This document shows positions 24,995-33,941 of a DNA stretch of 64,000 nt, piece after piece (within the stretch, counting starts at the first letter, position 1; every line of letters starts with the position of its first letter). The notes under the pieces are model-generated. The model was not told the origin of the DNA and made no database searches. It was given only the letters and a program-made list of their open reading frames with translations. Source of the stretch: Aureivirga sp. CE67 (lineage in GTDB: Bacteria; Bacteroidota; Bacteroidia; Flavobacteriales; Flavobacteriaceae); the NCBI RefSeq assembly GCF_015767245.1, contig NZ_JADOTV010000019.1, forward strand, positions 22,650-86,649, written 5' to 3'. Both the position numbers and the translations under genes were made by a program.

Positions 24995-25678
24995 TTATTT
25001 TCTCCTAGGATAATCGCCACGAAAACTACAACGAGCTCCATGATAATAATCACAATCTTCTTCTGTAATATGAACTTCTTTTTCAGAAAATTTAAAAATT
25101 AATTTTCCACAATTCTTATTCGAAAATTCTCCCTTTCCAGATTTTATGGAAATCAAATCTAAAATTTCTCCCATACAATATGGACTTCCAACTGAAATAT
25201 GAAAAACGTATAAATCTCCTCCAACATATTCGATATTCAAATCTTCCTCTCCTTCGCTATAATAAGTTCCATAAAGTCCCGAATAAGAATCTTCACTTTT
25301 TGTAATTACTTTTTCAGAATTCTTTTTTAAATCAAAACTCAAAATTCTTGTTTCTTTTTTATATCTCTCCTGAATCCATTCTCCCTTAATTCCAAAATCT
25401 GATATTTCCCCTTTAAATCCCGTGAATCTGATATCAGTATCTCCTTCATATAATTTTATATTTCCATTTTCAACAGTTCCTCTTAAAACAATATTCGATT
25501 TATATTTCTCATAAAAATAATAACCATAAACTTCTTTATTATTTTTAATATTCAAAACCATCTGAATTGGATATTTCCCAGCAATTTTCCCTGATAATTT
25601 GACAAGTTTTCTTGTATCTTCTGCTTTCAACACATTTGAGAAAAGCATAAACAGCATTAAAAAAACAACTTTTTTCAT
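24995..25678 (-). CDS. Secreted beta-rich protein, hypothetical
   Basis: Signal peptide MKKVVFLMLFMLFSNVLKAE. The 208-residue mature part alternates short strands (KYPIQMVLNIKNNKEVYGYY, SNIVLRGTVENGNIKLYEGD, GFKGEISDFGIKGEWIQ), a pattern seen in Bacteroidota periplasmic proteins that measure G-x-I-x-G strand repeats. Six Cys lie in the last 70 residues (SPYCMGEIL, KNCGKLIF, EEDCDYYHGARCSF). No named family. Single gene with its own terminator. Confidence 0.55.
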   Translation of the reverse strand: MKKVVFLMLFMLFSNVLKAEDTRKLVKLSGKIAGKYPIQMVLNIKNNKEVYGYYFYEKYKSNIVLRGTVENGNIKLYEGDTDIRFTGFKGEISDFGIKGEWIQERYKKETRILSFDLKKNSEKVITKSEDSYSGLYGTYYSEGEEDLNIEYVGGDLYVFHISVGSPYCMGEILDLISIKSGKGEFSNKNCGKLIFKFSEKEVHITEEDCDYYHGARCSFRGDYPRRK

Positions 25679-25827
25679 CTTTTAATTTTTAATAGAATTT
25701 TAAATTTAGTTTCACAAATAAACATAAATATTCCAACTCATCCGCTTTAGCCATTATAGAAGTATATAATTCTCCATTAATTTATCAGAAAACGATTACT
25801 TTTGAAATATTAAAAATTAATCTTAAA

Positions 25828-26763
25828 ATGATTTCAAAATACTATTCTATCCTATTTTTAATTTGTACTATCACAGTTTCCGACAAAAATCCTATTCTAT
25901 TTGAAGATTATAGATTATATGGAGATGTAAAAAGTATGACGACTATTTCATATAAATTAAACCCAGAAGTTTATAATGATGAAGATTGCCTTTGTGGTCC
26001 TGAAGAAGTTAACTTAAAACCTACCGAAAGAACTGAAAAAGAAAGAGATTCTATCGTGTTTAAATATAATGGAAATTATATCGAAAAAATTGAAAACTAT
26101 AATAATGGTTGGCTTTCTTATGAAACATTATTTAAATATTCCGGAAGTCTACTGATTGAAAAAACAAATATTACATTCAGTGGCACGGAGGATTTTCCTA
26201 ATGAAATTTATAGAACAGAATACGAATATAACCCTAAAAATATACTAACTACTACATTAAATTATTTTCAAGATAGTTTAAATAGTAAAGTTTTATTTAA
26301 AAATAATCTAATTCAAGAAAAATTTATTTTTGATAACCAAAGTTCTATTTCTGAAAAATTAAATTATAAATACAATAATTTAAATCAACTAATTGAAAAA
26401 TCAGCTTATGACAAAACAGGCAAGCTTTTATATTCTATAAAAAATAATTATATAAATTCAAGAGATTACTCAAATGAATGGTATACCAGCAAAAATGAAT
26501 TAGATACAAAAACGACTATTGAATATGATGAAGAAGGAAATTATACTGAAAAAATATTTTATGTAGAAAATGGTGAATTACTTTTAGATCATTCTACTAA
26601 ATACAATAAAAATGATGATATAATTATGAGTATTTTTTCTTCAGTTAATCCAACTGAATATACATATAAATACGATAAAAATGGAAATTGGATAGAAAGA
26701 ATAGAATATTTAAACAATAGTCCTATCGAAGAAACTGTTCGTATAATTGAATATAAAAAATAA
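25828..26763 (+). CDS. Secreted YD-like repeat protein
   Basis: Starts with a signal (MISKYYSILFLICTITVS). Residues 75-310 hold degenerate YD/RHS-like repeats: YETLFKYSGSLLIEKTNITF, RTEYEYNPKNILTTTLNYF, LNYKYNNLNQLIEKSAYDKT, IEYDEEGNYTEKIFYVENGE, YKYDKNGNWIERIEYLN. It is too short to be an RHS shell toxin and has no C-terminal toxin domain; it belongs to the small periplasmic YD-repeat proteins. Followed by a strong terminator. Confidence 0.65.
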   Translation: MISKYYSILFLICTITVSDKNPILFEDYRLYGDVKSMTTISYKLNPEVYNDEDCLCGPEEVNLKPTERTEKERDSIVFKYNGNYIEKIENYNNGWLSYETLFKYSGSLLIEKTNITFSGTEDFPNEIYRTEYEYNPKNILTTTLNYFQDSLNSKVLFKNNLIQEKFIFDNQSSISEKLNYKYNNLNQLIEKSAYDKTGKLLYSIKNNYINSRDYSNEWYTSKNELDTKTTIEYDEEGNYTEKIFYVENGELLLDHSTKYNKNDDIIMSIFSSVNPTEYTYKYDKNGNWIERIEYLNNSPIEETVRIIEYKK

Positions 26764-26769
26764 CTTCAA

Positions 26770-26810
26770 AAAAACACCTATAAAATATGGCAGCATTTAT
26801 AGGTGTTTTT
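26770..26810 (+). terminator. Rho-independent terminator
   Basis: Fifteen perfectly paired bases (AAAAACACCTATAAA / TTTATAGGTGTTTTT) around an 11-nt loop, seven bases after the stop of the YD-repeat gene. Confidence 0.85.
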
Positions 26811-26815
26811 GTTAA

Positions 26816-26975
26816 GAGTCTGTTTAAAAATTGTATCAGAATTGTTATGTAACTTATTAAGATGCTATTTTGAAAGCTTTTTTAGAGTTCATAGCATCGC
26901 TATGGACGAAAAAAAAGATAAAAAAGAGCTTTTAAGAAGTCTATAAAACTTTTTGATATAAATTTAAATAGGCTC
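26816..26975. mobile_element. MITE with GAGTCTGTTTAAA ends
   Basis: A 160-bp non-coding element with imperfect terminal inverted repeats (GAGTCTGTTTAAAAATT / inverse GAGCCTATTTAAATTT) and the direct repeat TAA on both sides. A 3-bp TNA target duplication fits the IS1031-type group of IS5. A truncated relative lies at about 52.5 kb. Confidence 0.65.
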
Positions 26976-26994
26976 TAAGCAAATAAATAAAAAA

Positions 26995-27969
26995 TTAGTC
27001 CCAATCTAGAAGTCGTTTCTCCCCTTCTAGTTGTTGAATTTCTGTCACATCCTGTGACATTTCTATAACACCTCTATACTTTTTTTGTTTATCTCTAATT
27101 GCAAAATATCGAATATGAATAATTCTTCCACGGAAATTAAACCAAAACTCCGCTACATCTTTCGTTCCTGCTTTAAACTCTTCTAAAATTCGAAGAACCG
27201 TATTTACACTTTTCGGCGGATGACAGAATCGAACTTCTCTTCCGATAATTCCTTTACTTCTCGCAAAGACTCTGTCTTCTCCTCTATTGTAAAAAATTAC
27301 TTTATCATTTTCATCTACATAAGTAATATCTACTGGTAAAAAACGAAGTAATAAATTAACTTGTTCAGGAGTCATATATCCTTCATCATAATGAAAAGTA
27401 TTATCCGTAGAAAAAGGTAAATCTCGCACCGTATGATCTTCACTCGGATGTACATAAGTTTCTTTTGGTTTCGGATAAGCCTGTGGTTTTTCTTTCAACA
27501 TCCACCCTATTTCCTCATCACCTTCATAAAACTCTTCCCAATCCTTTTCATTTAATAATTCCATTGCATTTGGGAAAAGCCTTGTATCTTCAACATACAT
27601 CAGATTTTGAAGATTATCTAACAGAAAATTTAAATTTTCATAAATCGATTTTATATCTTTTTCGGCATTGTGCTTTTCGATAATTCGAATCATTTTTCGC
27701 AAATTATCATGAAAAGACCACATTCCTTGGCTTGGTCCATTCCAACCATATTTTTCTAAATAAGGGAAAAGTTGATTTTCTTTCCTTACAAAACGTTTTT
27801 CTACAGTTGCTAATTCATTAAATGCATTATAATATTTCTGAAATTCTTCTTCAATATTTATATCTCTAATCTCATCAATCAATCTATGAATCAACTCCGC
27901 CTCTTCATAATATACTTTCACTGGATGTCCTTCTGGCAGCTTCTCTACTGTTGGTAAAAACGTATTCAT
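26995..27969 (-). CDS. Hemerythrin-like plus PAS domain sensor (DUF438-related)
   Basis: The 324 residues combine an N-terminal helical hemerythrin-like half with a C-terminal PAS domain. The first half has H-x3-E type ligands: GHPVKVYYEEAELIHRLIDE at about 14-33, RKENQLFPYLEKYGW, WSFHDNLRKMIRIIEKHN and VEDTRLFPNAMELL. The PAS (about 213-315) holds ITYVDENDKVIFYNRGEDRV, GREVRFCHPP and RYFAIRDKQKKYRGVIEMSQDVTEIQ. The DUF438 N-terminal module is absent. Members sense oxygen, NO or redox state in low-oxygen regulation. A TAATTTTG -7 box lies about 95 bp upstream. Confidence 0.8.
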   Translation of the reverse strand: MNTFLPTVEKLPEGHPVKVYYEEAELIHRLIDEIRDINIEEEFQKYYNAFNELATVEKRFVRKENQLFPYLEKYGWNGPSQGMWSFHDNLRKMIRIIEKHNAEKDIKSIYENLNFLLDNLQNLMYVEDTRLFPNAMELLNEKDWEEFYEGDEEIGWMLKEKPQAYPKPKETYVHPSEDHTVRDLPFSTDNTFHYDEGYMTPEQVNLLLRFLPVDITYVDENDKVIFYNRGEDRVFARSKGIIGREVRFCHPPKSVNTVLRILEEFKAGTKDVAEFWFNFRGRIIHIRYFAIRDKQKKYRGVIEMSQDVTEIQQLEGEKRLLDWD

Positions 27970-28079
27970 AATTTCCTTCTTTTTTTTACTTAAACTATAT
28001 TTTGTTAAGTTGATTTATATTCACTTTTTATAAGATACAGTTGTTAGTTTCTCTTTGATGGAAGCAAAATTATTATGTT

Positions 28080-28536
28080 TTTTTGAGATAAAAAAGATAA
28101 ATCTATCTTTTTTTCTTTTATTTAAAATTAAGGAACACTCATATTTCACTATTTTATAAAAATACTATACCTAAATAACATTATGTTAATTATCAAGCTC
28201 CTTTAAAAAATACACAATATTATTTTATTGTTACCTTAATGTTATTTTTTTATTATTTAACATTTTTAAAAACTAATAGTATCTTAACTGGTAAATCTAA
28301 TAGTTAGAAATTTCATGTTAACAACATACTTCAAACTATTAATTTACAGTGTTTTAAAAAATAGTTTATTTTAACATATTTTCAGGTAAATAAACTCTTT
28401 TTTGTGAAATAGAATCGTGAAAATCCCTTATTCTTTACAATAAAAAAACACTTAACGTAAACACCTACTATTTAACAAGTTAAACTTCTACTTCTTTTAT
28501 TTTTCTTTATAGGAATCAATTTTTAAAAACTTACGG
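28080..28536. other. Long AT-rich intergenic stretch
   Basis: About 460 bases with no reading frame worth calling. It must hold the promoter of the large surface-protein gene, but I see no unambiguous TTG-N19-TAnnTTTG pair. Short runs such as TTATTTAACATTTTTAAAAA are low complexity. Confidence 0.5.
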
Positions 28537-31500
28537 ATGAAGTTAAATTTTTATTTTTTAAAAGCTTTTTTAAATAAAAAAGCTAAAAAATTAATACTCT
28601 TTTTAGTATTAATAATGAGCTTTAACAGTATAATAGCACAAGAAGGTTATACTGTAACTTGGGATGAAGAAGTTGGTTGTCGAGATTATTTAATAAGAGA
28701 ACAAGCAAGTAATCCTGACATTTCTATTCCTGATGATGATTGTATTTTTGTATGTAGCAATAATTCTGTAATATATTCTGTTTCTGGTAATACCTCAAAC
28801 ATTTCTTCTGTAGCATGGGAAGTAACTGGTGGTGATATTCAAAATACTTCTGGTTTTAATGCGAATATTCTTTGGGGAGATACAGGTTTAGGATCTGTAA
28901 AAGCTATTATCACAAATAATGATGGCGAAATAGATACGCAAACTATTTGTATTGTAAAAGCAATAAGTCCAAGAGCAGATTTTAAAATCGGTTCTGAATA
29001 TAACGAAGATACTTATTTAATGTGTCTTGATAATGATTTATACTTCACAGATTTATCTTCTGATAACAATAGCTCTCCTATTGTATCTTATCTCTGGGAT
29101 TTTGGTGATGGTAATTTTTCAACAGAAGCAAATCCTGTTCATAATTATATTAACCCAGGAGAATACACTGTATTTTTAACAGTAACTAATAATTGTGGAT
29201 GTTCAGACACCATTAAAAAACAAGTCTTTATTGAAGAAAAAAAAGCTTTTCCAATAGAGTGTCCGAGTATTGTATGTTTCAACGAAGTTGCTTCTTATAG
29301 TGTTCCAAATGATCTTTATAGCTATTGTAATGGGAATCTAGAATGGGAAGTTGTTGGAGGTACAGTTATTTTCAGTGAATTTACAATGGTAAACGTTCTT
29401 TGGAATGACGGAGTGAAACTACAAGAAAATGGAGGATTTGGTTTCGTAACTGTTAAAACTGGTAACTGTGATTCTATTTGTGAAGGAGATATTACTATAA
29501 AAGTTCCAGTTATTTTAGATAGAACAGATATTATAGGAGAAAATCAAATTTGTACAAATCAAAGTAATTTATACGAAATTCCACAATGGCCTACAACTGA
29601 AGTAACATGGAATGTAATTGGTAATGATTCTGGAACATCAATAATTCAAACTGAGCAAAGAAACAGAATTTCATTTAAAGCATTAAATCCTGGTACTTAT
29701 TCGCTTAGAGCTGATTACAAAAATACACTTGTAGGTTGTGATGGTTATGCAACCATAACTATTGTAGTAAAGGACAATATTAGTATTATTGGAGAAGAAA
29801 CTCTTTGTTTTACTCCTGGGCAAAGTACTGTAAGTAATTATGAAATTGAAGATGCTGAAAATATTCAAAATAATGAAAATATAGTATGGTATTTAAAAAA
29901 ACCAAATAATTCAACTCAGAATTTAGGAACTGGAACATCAAAAAATATTACATTCTCATCTCCTGGAGAATATATTATCAGTAATGGCGATGGAGTATGC
30001 GGAACCAATAGTTTTGTTGTAAATGTTTTAGCTCCAGAGTCTGCACCTAATATTAATAATAATTCTTTACCTGAGGATAATAAAATATGTTTCGATGTTT
30101 CTTATGAAATACAAAGTGCGAATGACGAAGAATTGTATTGGGCTATTGAAAATGGAACTTTTATTGGACCTAATATTGGTACATCAGTTACTGTACAATT
30201 TACGGAATCTAGTTCAGGAGACTATACGGTAAGAGCATGGTCAAAAATGGACACAGCTCCTTATTGTGATTCTGAATTAACTTCGATTTCTTTTACACCT
30301 GAAGTAGTAGATTTAGAAATAGAAGGAGAAATTGATGTTTGTAGTAGTACTTCTTATGAGTATACGAATTTAATCAATGGTACTAATTTAAGTTATGAGA
30401 ATGGAGATATCTATACTTGGTCTTTAGAAAACAGTAATTTAGGAAATTTTGAAGATGGGAACACCAATTCTTCTGTGAATATTCTTTGGAATAATGTTTC
30501 AAGTACTGAAAATACTATTCTAAAATTAGAAGTTGAAAGATGTGGTGTTGTTTATGAATTTGAAAAAGAAATAACTATTTATCCTGGGCCAGAATTCGAA
30601 ATTGTAAATATTTCTGACATTTGTGTAAATGAATCTAATTCTTTTCAAATAACTGGAATATCAACAGGAAATATCGTTTGGGATTTTGGTAATGGAGATA
30701 CTATAACTACTTCTACCCCAAATGTTCTTTATACCTACCCAGAAACAAATGGAGATAATACGGAATATACGATTTCTGTAACTGTTACGGATCCTGACAA
30801 CTGTATAGGGACTACTACCAAAACTATGGATGTTTCGGTATTTGGAGCTCCAAAAGCTACTATTACTCCTTATGATAATCTTGTTGCTTGCGAAATTTCT
30901 GAGATCACAGATTATACTCTAACTGTGAATACAGAGCAAAATTTAGCAGATATTACAGAAATCGAATGGTATCATGATACCGATTCAGATTTTTCAAACG
31001 GTGGATACACTCTTTTAAGTAGTTCTACTTCAATTACAAGTGAAATCAATCAATTTGGTTTTTACTATTCTCGTCTTAAAAACAACAACGAATGTTGGTC
31101 TATCACAAATATTGTACATATCAAACAAAAATGTGATGATGAAGACGCTAGTGGTAGTTGTACAACTCATGATGGAGATATAGATATATCGCTTACAAAA
31201 GATGGTTGTAATCAGATTATTGCATCTGCATTGCCAATAGGATCTAATATGCCTATTACTACTTCATGGACTACAACTGCAACAAACGAACTGACACTTA
31301 TCTCTAGTACACCAACTACAGCTATTTATCAAGCTAATACACCGGGTGTTCATTCAATTTATAATGAAGCTATTTATGGTGGAACTCTATGTAATATTTC
31401 TTCATTTTCTCAGATTATCATTCCATACATTGCAGATTTAAAATATAGTGTAGAATGTGCACAAGATCAAAATGGATATCAAGTGACACTTTTCGATGCT

Positions 31501-33615
31501 TCGAATACGATGCCAAACGCAACGGATTTCACTTACCAATTTTTCGAGGTCAATAGTGGTACTTCTACTCCTATTACTCCTGTTAGTACTAATGCTGAAC
31601 ACTCTCTTGTTTTACAACCTGGAACACATACTTTTGAAATTGAAATCATTGGTTCTTTTGATGGAGTTGTGCAAGCTCCTTGTAGAGCATCAGTAGTAGT
31701 AAATTTACCTGAATTACCAAATGCTAATTTTGATATTAGTTCTACTGAAGTATGCGAAAATGACCCTGTTTCTATTACTTTAGAAGGATCTATAGACCCT
31801 GAAAGCACTTACTTATGGATATTACCTAATGGAGAAGAGAACTCTGCAACTGTACCTACTATTTCTACTACAGGAACGTATGGTCCAAAACAAATTTCTC
31901 TTACAGTAACCAACAAATACGGATGTACATCTACTTTTTCTAAAGGAATTGTTATCAATAAAAATAATCTGGATGGATCTGTAAAAGCAAGCCCTGATAT
32001 AGCCTGTAAAGGAGAAAATATCATCTTACAATATGAAGAAGATCTTGATACGGATACACCTACAAATTATTATTGGATGTACAATGGAGAGCAAATAGCA
32101 GAAACAACGGATCCATTTCTTGGAGACATTCCAGAAGAAGAAGGAATCGTGACAAAATCAGGATATTATTGGGTAAAAGTAAGCGATGATAGCTCTACAT
32201 GTACAACTTCTATTTCTGAAGGTACTAATATTTCCTTTAGCAATAGTCCTTCTGTTCGTATTCAAGGAAAACCAGCAATTTGTGAAGATGAAGACATCAC
32301 TTTAAAAGCTTCGGTTCAAGGAGATAATTATTTATTCATTTGGTCAAAAAATGGTACTCAAATAAGCACAAATCCAGAAATAGAACTTAACAATCTAAAT
32401 CCTGGAACTTACAATTACCAACTAGAAACAAAAATCCCTGACGGAAATGGAGGTTATTGTACACAATATGATACACATTCACTTACTGTTGTTCCTCTAC
32501 CTAGCCCAATGCAGTTAAATTTCTCAGTAGTGAAATGTGAGAATCCTTATACAGTTAAAATTGTTGCTTCAGGAGATGATAATGGATTTTATACTTGGAG
32601 TAATGGGATGACAGGAAACGAAATCCAAGTGCATGAAGGTGGCGTATATCAGGTTCGATTTAAAAACTTCACAGGATGCGAAATTACAGAAGAAATAGAT
32701 ATTCCTCATAGTATTGAATCCTATTCTTGGATTGTTCCACAAGGTTGTTATGATATGTGCGGAGTAAGAGGAAATACTCCTGGTGATCCATATTTAGTTG
32801 GCCCAACAGACACATTCGAATCTTGGAAGTGGATTACAAATAATGGTTCACCTGCAGGAGGAGAAGGATTCCCAGAGGATATAAATATAAATCAATCAGG
32901 AAACTATGGTCTTTATTTAGAAAATAATGATTGCCAAGAAACTATAGAAGGTCCATCTATAAATTTAGAACCTTGCAAATGTGATTTACGCATCTCTACT
33001 TCAAATTATGCAGAAAGTTCGTATTATGAAGGGTACTGCAGTTATAATATTAATATTGGAATCCCTAATGATTTTAATGAACCTATGTCTGTAACACTAC
33101 AAACAGAAGTAGAAGGAGTAACAATAATACCTAGTAGCTTTTATATAAATGGAAATTCTACATTGAATTCATCTTATTCAATATATGTAAATGCAGATAC
33201 ACCTATAAGTGAAATCAATATTCTATATGAATCTACTGTGTTTATAATTCCAGAACCAGAAATTTGTATAGTACAAAAAGAAATCATATTAGGAGAGTGT
33301 GTTGCTGAAGCTAGAAAAAGTTCAGAATCAAGTAGTACTGTTCTAAATCAAGAAGAAACATTAAATAATATTTCTATTGCTCCAAATCCTGCACAAGATT
33401 TTGTGAACATTCATTTCGAATTCGCTAATTCTAACTATTCTCAAAAATCTATAGAGATTTATAATATGCAAGGACAATTAATTTCGAACAGAAAACTAGA
33501 TATTAAAAATGGAACGATTCAACTTGATGTGTCTCCATATCAATCTGGTCTATATTTAGTTCTTCTTAAAGAAAACGAACGTATTTTAAAACGAGAAAAA
33601 CTAAAAATTAATTAA
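28537..33615 (+). CDS. Large type IX-secreted surface protein with PKD domains
   Basis: The 1692 residues start with a signal (LILFLVLIMSFNSIIAQ, cleaved at about residue 35). Two PKD domains are clear: YLWDFGDGNFSTEANPVHNY at about 185-205 and IVWDFGNGDTITTSTPN at about 711-728. Between and after lie many Ig-like modules of 80-100 residues with paired Cys. The C-terminus (from about 1610, ISIAPNPAQDFVNIHF...LDVSPYQSGLYLVLL) is a type A sorting domain for export and anchoring by T9SS. It probably mediates adhesion. No catalytic domain seen. Its transcription terminator is displaced by repeats. Confidence 0.85.
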   Translation: MKLNFYFLKAFLNKKAKKLILFLVLIMSFNSIIAQEGYTVTWDEEVGCRDYLIREQASNPDISIPDDDCIFVCSNNSVIYSVSGNTSNISSVAWEVTGGDIQNTSGFNANILWGDTGLGSVKAIITNNDGEIDTQTICIVKAISPRADFKIGSEYNEDTYLMCLDNDLYFTDLSSDNNSSPIVSYLWDFGDGNFSTEANPVHNYINPGEYTVFLTVTNNCGCSDTIKKQVFIEEKKAFPIECPSIVCFNEVASYSVPNDLYSYCNGNLEWEVVGGTVIFSEFTMVNVLWNDGVKLQENGGFGFVTVKTGNCDSICEGDITIKVPVILDRTDIIGENQICTNQSNLYEIPQWPTTEVTWNVIGNDSGTSIIQTEQRNRISFKALNPGTYSLRADYKNTLVGCDGYATITIVVKDNISIIGEETLCFTPGQSTVSNYEIEDAENIQNNENIVWYLKKPNNSTQNLGTGTSKNITFSSPGEYIISNGDGVCGTNSFVVNVLAPESAPNINNNSLPEDNKICFDVSYEIQSANDEELYWAIENGTFIGPNIGTSVTVQFTESSSGDYTVRAWSKMDTAPYCDSELTSISFTPEVVDLEIEGEIDVCSSTSYEYTNLINGTNLSYENGDIYTWSLENSNLGNFEDGNTNSSVNILWNNVSSTENTILKLEVERCGVVYEFEKEITIYPGPEFEIVNISDICVNESNSFQITGISTGNIVWDFGNGDTITTSTPNVLYTYPETNGDNTEYTISVTVTDPDNCIGTTTKTMDVSVFGAPKATITPYDNLVACEISEITDYTLTVNTEQNLADITEIEWYHDTDSDFSNGGYTLLSSSTSITSEINQFGFYYSRLKNNNECWSITNIVHIKQKCDDEDASGSCTTHDGDIDISLTKDGCNQIIASALPIGSNMPITTSWTTTATNELTLISSTPTTAIYQANTPGVHSIYNEAIYGGTLCNISSFSQIIIPYIADLKYSVECAQDQNGYQVTLFDASNTMPNATDFTYQFFEVNSGTSTPITPVSTNAEHSLVLQPGTHTFEIEIIGSFDGVVQAPCRASVVVNLPELPNANFDISSTEVCENDPVSITLEGSIDPESTYLWILPNGEENSATVPTISTTGTYGPKQISLTVTNKYGCTSTFSKGIVINKNNLDGSVKASPDIACKGENIILQYEEDLDTDTPTNYYWMYNGEQIAETTDPFLGDIPEEEGIVTKSGYYWVKVSDDSSTCTTSISEGTNISFSNSPSVRIQGKPAICEDEDITLKASVQGDNYLFIWSKNGTQISTNPEIELNNLNPGTYNYQLETKIPDGNGGYCTQYDTHSLTVVPLPSPMQLNFSVVKCENPYTVKIVASGDDNGFYTWSNGMTGNEIQVHEGGVYQVRFKNFTGCEITEEIDIPHSIESYSWIVPQGCYDMCGVRGNTPGDPYLVGPTDTFESWKWITNNGSPAGGEGFPEDININQSGNYGLYLENNDCQETIEGPSINLEPCKCDLRISTSNYAESSYYEGYCSYNINIGIPNDFNEPMSVTLQTEVEGVTIIPSSFYINGNSTLNSSYSIYVNADTPISEINILYESTVFIIPEPEICIVQKEIILGECVAEARKSSESSSTVLNQEETLNNISIAPNPAQDFVNIHFEFANSNYSQKSIEIYNMQGQLISNRKLDIKNGTIQLDVSPYQSGLYLVLLKENERILKREKLKIN

Positions 33616-33623
33616 ACACTACT

Positions 33624-33775
33624 TAATCCCCCTCCTTTTAAAGGAGGGGCTAGGGGTGGTTAAAAAACATCTCAAAATAAAATTTCCCCTCTTGAGAGGG
33701 GTTAGGGGTGTGTTTTAGATAAAAAAACACACAATAAAATTTCCCCTCTCGAGAGGGGCTAGGGGTGTGTTAAAA
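33624..33775. repeat. Three palindromic GC-rich repeats behind the surface-protein gene
   Basis: One A-type copy (CCCCCTCCTTTTAAAGGAGG then GGCTAGGGGTGGTTAAAAAA) and two B-type copies (CCCCTCTTGAGAGGGG then TTAGGGGTGTGTTTT; the second has CTCGAG at its centre). The palindrome plus AGGGGTG tail is the same in both types. These stand out from the 30% GC background and recur through the window. Confidence 0.85.
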
Positions 33776-33789
33776 CAATTCCTCATATA

Positions 33790-33827
33790 AAAAAAGTAGT
33801 ATAAAATTAATTTTATACTACTTTTTT
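33790..33827 (+). terminator. Perfect 38-bp palindromic terminator
   Basis: AAAAAAGTAGTATAAAATT and its exact complement. It is the likely terminator of the 1692-residue gene, although three repeats of 150 bp separate it from the stop codon. Confidence 0.75.
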
Positions 33828-33887
33828 GTAAATTAAACAGCGGAAATAATAAACAAAATCAAAAAAATTAACAAAACACCAACACTC

Positions 33888-33938
33888 TTAATCCCTCTCC
33901 TTTTAAAGGAGGGGCTAGGGGTGGTTAAAAAACATCTC
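33888..33938. repeat. A-type palindromic repeat forming the 5' leader of a gene
   Basis: TCTCCTTTTAAAGGAGGGGC then TAGGGGTGGTTAAAAAACATC, ending four bases before the start codon. The same arrangement precedes the downstream paralogue. Confidence 0.8.
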
Positions 33939-33941
33939 ACA

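Noticed and set aside
25828..26763. RHS toxin
   Set aside because: Only short YD-like repeats, under 320 residues, no shell or toxin domain.
33921..33941. GTG start extending tandem copy 1 into the repeat
   Set aside because: The signal peptide begins at the ATG seven codons later, shared with copy 2.
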